NCBI GenBank assembly: GCA_900769905.1
Contig: CAAGIL010000145.1
Span: forward strand, 1 to 57,341
DNA length: 57,341 bases
Origin: Rikenellaceae bacterium
Lineage (GTDB): Bacteria; Bacteroidota; Bacteroidia; Bacteroidales; UBA932
Direction: 5' to 3'
Numbering within the stretch: the first letter of the stretch is position 1; each line of letters opens with the position of its first letter. The notes under the pieces are model-generated. The model did no database searches. It saw only the letters and a program-made list of their open reading frames with translations, and was not told the DNA's origin. This document shows, piece after piece, positions 19,501-25,350 of this stretch. The position numbers and the translations under genes are program-made.

Positions 19501-20572
19501 CCACCAGCATCTCCCCCGTGCGGGAACGCGTGAGCTTTGAGACCGGATTAGCACCGATAAGATCTTCGCTGGAGGAGTTGTGGCCTATGTACCCGAAACT
19601 GTTCCTTATTGAAGGAACCATGATGACACCCTTTGTGCTGGCACAGAGCCAGATATTGCCGGACTTGTCGTTTGCCAGCGAGGTAATACGGCATTTCTTC
19701 AGGTCCATCCTTTCATCCGGGGAAATGTACCGGACGACCCTGCCGCTCTCCCGGTTGAAGATGTACAGACCGTTTCCGAAGGTGCCTATGCCCATCAGGC
19801 GGGGGCTCAGGGGAATCACGCAGCTCACCGAGTTCGCTTCAGGGCAGACGCGTTCGAAATCGTCGCTTCCGCTCCTGTACCTCAGCAGGCCAAGGTTTAC
19901 CGACGCAAGGTATATGTTGCCTGAAGGATCCGTGCACATATCCGTAATGCTCACTCCCCCGTCAGCAAAATAGCGGTGCACCACCCCGTCAGTATCAAGC
20001 CTGTATACGCCCTGCCTGAACCTGACGCACCAGAAGTTCCCGTATCCGTCGAAAGCCGCATAATCCGCGAAACGGATGTCCTCGCACTGCGGCAACTCGC
20101 TCAGGCTGATACGGTTCCCGTCAAGCTCAAGACGGAATACGGAGTTGCCCGCCGCCCACAGTTCACCGTCGGCACTTTCCGCAATTCTGGAAATCTGGCC
20201 GGAAGGCTTCTGTTCGGGGCCTATGGTTGCAAGCGGGGAAAAGGAGTCCGTATAGGGGTCGTACAGCTGAACGCCGGAATGGGTGCAGACAAAGATGTTG
20301 CCCCGGCTGTCCTGGAAGACGGAATTGACGAAGTTGTTGGCCAATGATCTGCTGTCGGAAGGATTGTGGAAGTATTTCACGAAGTTGGAGCCGTCATACC
20401 TGTTCAGTCCGGTCTCGCTTGAAACCCAGACCATAGAACTGCTGTCCACGAAAATATTCTTCAGCAGACTGCCTGCCAGACCGTCCTGCGTGGTATAAAG
20501 CTTCACGTTCTGGGCAAAGCCGGACAAGGCGGCAAAAAGCAGCGATATTGTTAGGATCAGTCTTCTCATCAT
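16565..20572 (-). CDS. Hybrid two-component system (HTCS) regulator of the polysaccharide locus
   Basis: 1,335 residues combining sensor and regulator in one inner-membrane protein. After a signal peptide come propeller repeats of the periplasmic sensor (about 25-690; for example GLNRYDGSNF, DSRGDLWMGT), a Y_Y_Y domain (about 690-765), one membrane segment (about 775-795), a histidine kinase with phosphoacceptor His812 in SHELKNP, the ATPase domain (DNGIGI), a receiver with Asp1133 in SDIMMPVMDG and KPF, and a C-terminal AraC helix-turn-helix (about 1235-1335). It senses a breakdown oligosaccharide and activates susC and the enzyme operon. Two ATGs lie in tandem at the start. A weak -7 box (TAAATTCG, 20588-20595) precedes it. 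Confidence 0.96.
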   Translation of the reverse strand: MMRRLILTISLLFAALSGFAQNVKLYTTQDGLAGSLLKNIFVDSSSMVWVSSETGLNRYDGSNFVKYFHNPSDSRSLANNFVNSVFQDSRGNIFVCTHSGVQLYDPYTDSFSPLATIGPEQKPSGQISRIAESADGELWAAGNSVFRLELDGNRISLSELPQCEDIRFADYAAFDGYGNFWCVRFRQGVYRLDTDGVVHRYFADGGVSITDMCTDPSGNIYLASVNLGLLRYRSGSDDFERVCPEANSVSCVIPLSPRLMGIGTFGNGLYIFNRESGRVVRYISPDERMDLKKCRITSLANDKSGNIWLCASTKGVIMVPSIRNSFGYIGHNSSSEDLIGANPVSKLTRSRTGEMLVATDGDGLYVLNADNRSSKHYSPGPGSVPSGIFSIFEDSRGDLWMGTFNGLVTIMDRRSGRCRYVDLESEIGRRMNSVSGFTEDSAGRIWLSTMGAGLICYNPQSRKFISAKAPNGRIPDYLTCVKAGSDGKLYIGSYDGAYCLRLDGEGWLMEISNSDIVHSINEQAPGEMAFGCDNGLLVWSEARGLRRFNTGTGLPDNTVYSVLRDNEGCTWLSSVSGISKLDADYGLVLTYCAEDGLMSGEFIRSAAWKDVDGTLWFGGINGLSYFNPSSLGVRDNSWNVRITGLYLGNSQVNGGMKSGKYTILDAPVYMADKAELSWKDNAFSLDLATEQHGAPSRLQFEYSLDGKDWTLLPQGSRRLSFSGLRPGKYKLNFRVLDNGVASDVRDFTVNVHPSPWASPLAKCIYAILLLVIASLSLLWERRHLKAKQQIREYQHAEQINESKLQFFVNISHELKNPLSLIMGPLKRLMSSDDDKTRQKYYKTMMRNCDRILSLMNQLLDIRKIDKGGMNLKFRRTDIVPYIQAVVDSYAEQYAVKHINLKFRHPGTDSLYIWLDPANFDKVLYNLLSNAYKFTPENGEVCVQLELSGRENVRIIVSDNGIGISDTELEKVFERFYQVSGAQSVYKGGAGVGLNLTRSLVELHHGEIHAEHNPSGQGTSFVITLPLGREHIKDEDILPEEKTLAVATPVSAVREEKEVREVPAHAPESDSEERDNPDRSPRTRIRVLLVDDDLELRKFVASELSVDFYIKQCGDGKEALEEIFRKAPDVVVSDIMMPVMDGIRLCDKIKSNININSIPVILLTGKTGEQDNIEGLKTGADAYITKPFSLDLLKTTIINLFESRRRLRNSFSGNQNHNEKLSQVKVGDLDQKLMDRIMKAIDSNISNPNLTIEMLANEVGISRVHLHRKLKQLTNQTTSDFVRNTRLALAAKILCEGKYSIAEVAAKVGFESQSNFSTAFKKLYGVTPREYMKQQE

Positions 20573-20619
20573 TGATTGTTAATTCTGCGAATTTAATAAA
20601 ATTTCGCGATAAGTTTTAG

Positions 20620-20627
20620 TATATTTG
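20620..20627 (+). promoter_or_regulatory. -7 box for the COG0523 GTPase gene
   Basis: TATATTTG matches TAnnTTTG and ends 22 bases before the ATG. It lies in the 77-base divergent region shared with the HTCS gene. Confidence 0.55.
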
Positions 20628-20649
20628 CGTGATTTATTATAGTTAGAAT

Positions 20650-21858
20650 ATGAAACACGACAATAATACTCTTCCGGTTCTGCTGCTTACCGGTTATCTT
20701 GGAAGCGGCAAGACAACTCTCGTCAACAGAATACTCTCCAACAGGCGCGGGATCAAGTTTGCGGTCATCGTGAACGACCTGGGAGAAGTCAATATAGATG
20801 CTTCCCTGATCGAGAAAGGCGGAGTGGTAGGAAAGAAGGACGACAGCCTTGTGGCCCTGCAGAACGGCTGCATCTGCTGCACCCTGAAGATGGACCTCGT
20901 GGAGCAGATAGACGAAATAAGCGCCGCCGGCAAGTTCGACTACATTGTGATTGAGGCGAGCGGAATATGCGAACCGGGCCCCATAGCCCAGACCATCTGT
21001 TCCCTTCCCGAGCTTTCAGAGCGTACGGACGGACCCGAGGTGAAACTGGACTGCATCGTGACCGTGGTCGATGCCCTGAGGATGCAGAGCGAGTTCAGCT
21101 GCGGCGATGCCCTGCCTCTGGGCAATTTCGACGATGACGACCTCGAAAAGCTCATCATCGAGCAGATTGAATTCTGCAACATCATACTCCTGAACAAGGC
21201 CTCGGAAGTGCGTCCGGAGGAGTTGGGAAGAATCAGGAGCATCATCAAAGCACTCCAGCCGAAGGCAAAAATCATAGAGTGCAACTTCTGCGACATAGAC
21301 CTGGACGGCATCCTTGATACGGGAATGTTCAATTTCGACCAGGTGGCGACATCCGCAGCCTGGATAGACGAAATCGAGGGCGTGCACGAGGAGGAGGATG
21401 ACGACGATGAGGAGCACGGACACGAGGAGCACGGGCACGGGGAGCACGGGCACCATCACCACGATGAAGAAGGCGAGGCCGAGGAATACGGCATCAGCAC
21501 CTTCGTGTACTACCGCCGCGCCCCGTTCGACATCAACAAGTTCGACTATTACGTCGCAAAGAAATGGGACAACTCGGTGATACGCTCCAAGGGAATATGC
21601 TACTTCGACGACGAGCCGGACAAATGCTACCTCTTCGAGCAGGCCGGAATCCAGAAGAGCATCAAGGATGCGGGATTGTGGTACGCCACTATGCCTAAGG
21701 ACGAACTCGCGCTGATGATGCTCCAGGACCCGAACCTCGCCCGCGACTGGGATGAGGTGTACGGCGACCGTATGATAAAGATAGTATTCATCGGGCAGCA
21801 CATGGACAAGGAAGCCATCTGCGCCGCCCTGGACGAATGCATAAGCGCCCGCGGCTGA
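20650..21858 (+). CDS. COG0523 (CobW/YjiA-type) metal-chaperone GTPase with His-rich loop
   Basis: 402 residues. The G-domain has P-loop GYLGSGKTT, the family's metal-binding GCICCTL (CxCC) motif, a Walker B-like EASGICEPGP and the base-recognition LLNKASE. Between the GTPase domain and the C-terminal CobW_C domain there is a stretch rich in His, Asp and Glu (about residues 243-276), which is likely to hold zinc or nickel. Members of this family hand metal to target enzymes in the cytoplasm, often under zinc limitation. The target here is unknown, and no metalloenzyme or zinc importer gene is adjacent. It is monocistronic and convergent with the DUF389 gene. Confidence 0.9.
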   Translation: MKHDNNTLPVLLLTGYLGSGKTTLVNRILSNRRGIKFAVIVNDLGEVNIDASLIEKGGVVGKKDDSLVALQNGCICCTLKMDLVEQIDEISAAGKFDYIVIEASGICEPGPIAQTICSLPELSERTDGPEVKLDCIVTVVDALRMQSEFSCGDALPLGNFDDDDLEKLIIEQIEFCNIILLNKASEVRPEELGRIRSIIKALQPKAKIIECNFCDIDLDGILDTGMFNFDQVATSAAWIDEIEGVHEEEDDDDEEHGHEEHGHGEHGHHHHDEEGEAEEYGISTFVYYRRAPFDINKFDYYVAKKWDNSVIRSKGICYFDDEPDKCYLFEQAGIQKSIKDAGLWYATMPKDELALMMLQDPNLARDWDEVYGDRMIKIVFIGQHMDKEAICAALDECISARG

Positions 21859-21870
21859 TACCGCAGGCGC
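21845..21870 (+). terminator. Hairpin at the end of the COG0523 gene
   Basis: GCGCC-GCGG pairs with CCGC-GGCGC (one mismatch, loop CTGATA), and the stem includes the stop codon. No clear T-run follows, so it may act as an mRNA 3' stabiliser rather than a classic terminator. It could serve both convergent genes. Confidence 0.45.
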
Positions 21871-21892
21871 CTTATGTTTCAGGGTCAAGCAG

Positions 21893-23242
21893 CTATTTCA
21901 GGGCGTTGAGCACCACGACGGTGGTGTCATTGAGACGCACTTTGAGGTAATCCGTCATCTTCTGCTTGTCTTCGTCATCAAGCACGCGCTCCGTCCTGGC
22001 GACCACGAGTATGCAGTCCTGCGTTGAGAGGCTGTCGGTATTGATGTCGGCTCCCCTGGAGATGTAAATATCCTTGACCTGAGGGAACTGGGATGTAAGT
22101 TCACGGGATATCTGCAGGTACGGAATTTCCTGCTGGCGGTATTTCGTGAGCTCGTTTTCGAGCACACGGATTTCAGCCTCACGCTTGCTGATTTCGGAGT
22201 CCGTACGCTCGTAAATGTCCTTCACAAGTTTGTCGGCGGAGCGGTCCTCGCCCGGCACTATCTGGTGCTCATAGAACGATATGCGCTCCGGGTCGATGCC
22301 GTGGTCCCTGGCACTCGACTTGAGCTTCTCCTTGTCGGCATCGTCGAGCATGCTTCCGGCGATGTAGAGCGAGATTCTTCCTCCCTTATGCGTATCTACC
22401 TCATAATCATAGATATAGCCGCTGCTCAGCATGCGGTTGTCGGCCACGAACGAGGAGGCGTTCTGCTGGAAGGTGTTGCTCTTTATCATCCTCACCGCGG
22501 AGAGTATGCTTGGCACGGCTACCAGGATCACGACTAAGGTGACAAGGGTACGGGTGCGCTTGGCAGTCTTCTGGTCCTGGAACTCATATTCCTGGAAACC
22601 GAGGATTTTGGACATCACATAGGTCGCAATGATGATGAATACTCCATTGATGATGAAGAGCATCAGAGCGCCGAAGAAATATTTGAAAGTTCCGGTGGCG
22701 AGGCCGTAACCAGCCGTGCAGAGAGGCGGCATGAGGGCGGTGGCGATGGCCACTCCCGAAAGCACCGTACCCTTCTCCTTCCTGGAGATTTCAAGAAGTC
22801 CCGCGGCACCGCCGAAAAGGGCTATGATTACATCGTAGATGGTAGGGTTGGTCCTGGCGAGAAGCTCCGTAGGATTCGCCAGCTTCAGAGGGGTAAGCAG
22901 AAAGTAAAGCGTTGATGCTATGAGACTTATGCCAACCATCACAATGAGGTTCTTGAGTCCGACCCTGATGAGTTTGGTGTCATTGACTCCGAGACCCAGA
23001 CCTATGCCTATGATAGGTCCCATCAGAGGGGAGATGAGCATCGCACCGATAATCACGGCCGTGGAATTGACGTTCAGTCCCACGGAAGCTATGATTATGG
23101 AGAATGCAAGAATCCATACGTTAGGGCCCCTGAAGGAGACATTGCTGCGTATGGACCTGGTGGCAGCGTCGGTATCTATATGGTCCGAAATGTTGGCAAT
23201 GACGCGTATCTCGGACTTGATTGCATTCCAGATGTTCGGCAT
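21893..23242 (-). CDS. DUF389-family (TIGR00341-like) membrane protein
   Basis: 449 residues. The N-terminal half has about six membrane helices with the family-typical stretch IGAMLISPLMGPIIG and the glycine-rich GIGLGLGVND. The C-terminal half (about 235-449) is soluble and includes a coiled segment (SEISKREAEIRVLENEL). The family is widespread but has no agreed function; a transport role is often assumed. It lies 5 bases after methylglyoxal synthase, so the two are probably one transcript. I see no signature that would name a substrate. Confidence 0.85.
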   Translation of the reverse strand: MPNIWNAIKSEIRVIANISDHIDTDAATRSIRSNVSFRGPNVWILAFSIIIASVGLNVNSTAVIIGAMLISPLMGPIIGIGLGLGVNDTKLIRVGLKNLIVMVGISLIASTLYFLLTPLKLANPTELLARTNPTIYDVIIALFGGAAGLLEISRKEKGTVLSGVAIATALMPPLCTAGYGLATGTFKYFFGALMLFIINGVFIIIATYVMSKILGFQEYEFQDQKTAKRTRTLVTLVVILVAVPSILSAVRMIKSNTFQQNASSFVADNRMLSSGYIYDYEVDTHKGGRISLYIAGSMLDDADKEKLKSSARDHGIDPERISFYEHQIVPGEDRSADKLVKDIYERTDSEISKREAEIRVLENELTKYRQQEIPYLQISRELTSQFPQVKDIYISRGADINTDSLSTQDCILVVARTERVLDDEDKQKMTDYLKVRLNDTTVVVLNALK

Positions 23243-23247
23243 AAGTG

Positions 23248-23709
23248 CTATTTGAGTTTACGGTTCTTGTAGGAATCTATGCAGGCTGGAATGATGCGCT
23301 TGTACTGCTCACTTGAGAACAGAGGTGAGGTGATGATGTAGTCCGCCGTGCTTCTGTTGGTCGCAAAAGGAATGTTGTAGAGCGACGCCAGGCGGACAAG
23401 GCCCATCACGTCATTCTGATGACCCTGCATTATAAGGTTGTCACAGAAGAAGACCAGCATATCAATCTTGCCTTCCGCTATCATTGCGCCTATCTCGAAA
23501 TCTCCTCCAAGAGGACCGCTGAGCAGGCAGTTGACCTGAGGCATCTCATTTTCCTCCAGGCTTTTGGCAAGAGTCTCCCTGACGAGGCGGCCGGTGGTGC
23601 CGGTGCAATACAAGTTACAGTTTTTCAACACGTTGGCATTGAACTTAACCCAGCTCAAGAGCTCCGCCTTGCGGGAATCGTGAGCTACCAGTGCAATATC
23701 TTTTACCAT
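23248..23709 (-). CDS. mgsA: Methylglyoxal synthase
   Basis: Converts dihydroxyacetone phosphate to methylglyoxal and phosphate, a bypass that relieves sugar-phosphate build-up. The 153-residue length is right. Visible family motifs are ALVAHDSRK at the N terminus, TGTTGR (phosphate binding), SGPLGGDFEIGAMI with the catalytic aspartate, FFCDNL, and IPFATNRSTADY. It is first in a two-gene unit with a DUF389 membrane protein. A link with the sugar-degrading loci to the left is possible, since fast sugar uptake makes this bypass useful, but that is inference. Confidence 0.95.
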   Translation of the reverse strand: MVKDIALVAHDSRKAELLSWVKFNANVLKNCNLYCTGTTGRLVRETLAKSLEENEMPQVNCLLSGPLGGDFEIGAMIAEGKIDMLVFFCDNLIMQGHQNDVMGLVRLASLYNIPFATNRSTADYIITSPLFSSEQYKRIIPACIDSYKNRKLK

Positions 23710-23825
23710 AATGATACGTATAAAATATTACTTTCCCTATTTCGCCGCCAATTTACTAATTTTTTTGATAGCTTGGTAGCAGGGAGTGTTAATTGATTGT
23801 TGAGTTTCAGGAGACGCACTATTGC

Positions 23826-23853
23826 AAAAAGGGCTGACCTCATAGGCCAGCCC
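23826..23853 (-). terminator. Intrinsic terminator after the outer-membrane barrel gene
   Basis: Stem GGGCTG-CCT/AGG-CAGCCC (23831-23853, loop CAT, one mismatch) followed by five T on the minus strand, 25 bases past the stop at 23878. Confidence 0.8.
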
Positions 23854-23877
23854 CGGAAAACCTTGTATTATTATAGC

Positions 23878-24483
23878 TTAGAAAAGCACTGCGAGTCCCA
23901 CGTGAAGAGTGTTGGCTTTAGTCACTACGTTTTCGGAGTTTGCCCTGTTGAGAAGGCCGAAATTGTAGCCGAGGTTGATGCGGATAAGGTCAGCGACATC
24001 GAAACCGAGGCCAACGCCGATGGAAAGGTCAAAACGCCTCTCGGCACCATTCTCATCGAAGTTGTTGATGCTCTTGGAAATGCCTGCCACAGTCGCAGTG
24101 GAGGTGGATGCAAGTCCTATGTTGAACTGAGGTCCTGCGTATGCGAAAACGTTGAGGGCATCAAGGATATCGATGCCGTACTTCACGTTGACAGGAATTG
24201 CGATGTCGTGGCGTACGTAGTTGGCCTCCGCAACTCCTTCCAAAGCAGTGGTCTTTCCGGAGATGTAACCATAATAAACTCCAGGAACGATTGAAAGACC
24301 ATAACCGAGTCCGTATCCGAGATCAACGCCTGCATAGAATCCGTTGAGTGCACGGGAAGAGGAATTGTTGGAAACCGTGGTCTTGTTGGTCTGGTTGAGA
24401 TAACCTGCGCCTACGCTCACCTGAGCGCTGGCTGAAACTGCTGCGGCAATTGCTATTGCCAGGGAAATGATAATCTTTTTCAT
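23878..24483 (-). CDS. Small outer-membrane beta-barrel protein
   Basis: 201 residues with a signal peptide (cleavage at ASAQV, near residue 21), alternating hydrophobic beta-strands (VSVGAGYL, GFYAGVDLGYGLGYGL, FAYAGPQFNIGL, RINLGYNFGLLN) and a C-terminal Phe, as expected for an eight-strand barrel of the OmpW/PorT-like type. Function unknown. It is transcribed alone: it has a terminator behind it and a long 5' leader of about 125 nt in front, which contains a 15-codon ORF ending one base before this ATG. The leader suggests post-transcriptional control, as is common for outer-membrane proteins. Confidence 0.8.
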   Translation of the reverse strand: MKKIIISLAIAIAAAVSASAQVSVGAGYLNQTNKTTVSNNSSSRALNGFYAGVDLGYGLGYGLSIVPGVYYGYISGKTTALEGVAEANYVRHDIAIPVNVKYGIDILDALNVFAYAGPQFNIGLASTSTATVAGISKSINNFDENGAERRFDLSIGVGLGFDVADLIRINLGYNFGLLNRANSENVVTKANTLHVGLAVLF

Positions 24484-24484
24484 C

Positions 24485-24532
24485 TTATATTTTCATTAGC
24501 GGTCCTGCGCCGAATACTGGCTTCAGGGCCAT
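24485..24532 (-). CDS. Candidate 15-aa leader peptide upstream of the barrel gene
   Basis: ATG GCC ... TAA encodes MALKPVFGAGPLMKI. Its stop is separated by one base from the ATG of the outer-membrane protein (TAAGATG), so ribosomes finishing it could re-initiate on the next gene. Too short for homology; called on position only. Confidence 0.35.
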   Translation of the reverse strand: MALKPVFGAGPLMKI

Positions 24533-24614
24533 AATTGTTAATTCTTCAGATAAGATGATGCTCCCGTGACTTTCGTTGCATATCTTGAATAATTTTATCA
24601 AAAAGTCATTTGCG

Positions 24615-24622
24615 CAAATATA
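24615..24622 (-). promoter_or_regulatory. -7 box of the outer-membrane barrel gene
   Basis: The minus strand reads TATATTTG (TAnnTTTG). The start point near 24608 would give a leader of about 125 nt, the longest in the window. Confidence 0.5.
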
Positions 24623-24632
24623 TATCGTAAAG

Positions 24633-24670
24633 AAAAAAACCGCGCAGGCATTGATTTGCCGACGCGGTTT
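24633..24670 (-). terminator. Intrinsic terminator after rubrerythrin
   Basis: Stem AAACCGCG/CGCGGTTT with an inner GGCA/TGCC stem (24637-24670), then a run of seven T on the minus strand. It is 21 bases past the rubrerythrin stop. Confidence 0.85.
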
Positions 24671-24691
24671 AAGTATCAAAGACAGGGATAA

Positions 24692-25240
24692 CTACTTCTC
24701 GAAGAAGCGCTTGTAAAGTCCCTGGAAGCCGGCACCGTGGCGGGCTTCGTCCTTAGCCATCTCGTGTACGGTGTCGTGGATGGCATCGTAGCCGAGCTTC
24801 TTGGCGCGGGCAGCAATGGCGAGTTTGCCTTCGCAGGCACCGCACTCAGCCTCAGCACGCTTCTTGACGTTGGTCTTGGTGTCCCAAACGACCTCGCCGA
24901 GGAGCTCTGCGAACTTGGCAGCATGCTCAGCCTCCTCAAAAGCGTAGCGCTTGAAAGCCTCGGCAATCTCAGGATAGCCCTCGCGCTCAGCCTGGCGGCT
25001 CATAGCGAGGTACATTCCCACTTCGGTGCACTCACCGTTGAAGTGGTCGTGGAGACCCTGCATAATCTCCTCATCCTCAACCTTACCGTCTCCGAGGTGA
25101 TGTTCGCAAGCCCAAACGAGTCCTTCGTCCTTTACCTCAACAAACTTCTCTGACTTTGCGTGGCACTGAGGGCACTCTGCAGGAGGATTCTCTCCTTCAT
25201 AAACATAGCCGCATACGAGGCATCTGAATTTCTTTATCAT
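24692..25240 (-). CDS. Rubrerythrin with N-terminal rubredoxin domain (reverse rubrerythrin type)
   Basis: I use the ATG at 25238-25240; an in-frame TTG two codons earlier is less likely. 182 residues. A rubredoxin-like iron site (CLVCG and CPQCH, about residues 6-24) comes first, then a four-helix di-iron domain with the ligands in NGECTEVGMY, EEAEHAAKF, AECGACEGK and DEARHGAGF. This reversed order is typical of anaerobes, and the enzyme reduces hydrogen peroxide in the cytoplasm with electrons from NADH via the rubredoxin site. It is monocistronic with its own -7 box (25285-25292) and terminator. Its rubredoxin part closely resembles the free 47-aa rubredoxin at 32014. Confidence 0.95.
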   Translation of the reverse strand: MIKKFRCLVCGYVYEGENPPAECPQCHAKSEKFVEVKDEGLVWACEHHLGDGKVEDEEIMQGLHDHFNGECTEVGMYLAMSRQAEREGYPEIAEAFKRYAFEEAEHAAKFAELLGEVVWDTKTNVKKRAEAECGACEGKLAIAARAKKLGYDAIHDTVHEMAKDEARHGAGFQGLYKRFFEK

Positions 25241-25284
25241 ACTCAAAAAATTTTAATAATTTTTAATACTTCAAAATTATATCA

Positions 25285-25292
25285 CAAATATA
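25285..25292 (-). promoter_or_regulatory. -7 box of the rubrerythrin gene
   Basis: The minus strand reads TATATTTG, matching TAnnTTTG; leader about 38 nt. Confidence 0.6.
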
Positions 25293-25350
25293 ACAATATT
25301 TGATGAATACGCAAATGCAAATACTGCAAATTGGATACCAATCCGAAAAA

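Noticed and set aside
3593..20572. PUL as a genomic island inserted at tRNA-Gly
   Set aside because: I found no second copy of the tRNA 3' end as an att repeat, no integrase, and the xylBAE genes on the far side are functionally linked to the locus.
20587..20607. Near-palindrome GCGAATTTAATAAAATTTCGC as a Zur-type operator
   Set aside because: It needs a bulge to pair, overlaps the weak HTCS -7 box, and I know no Bacteroidetes Zur consensus to match it with; noted only as a side remark.
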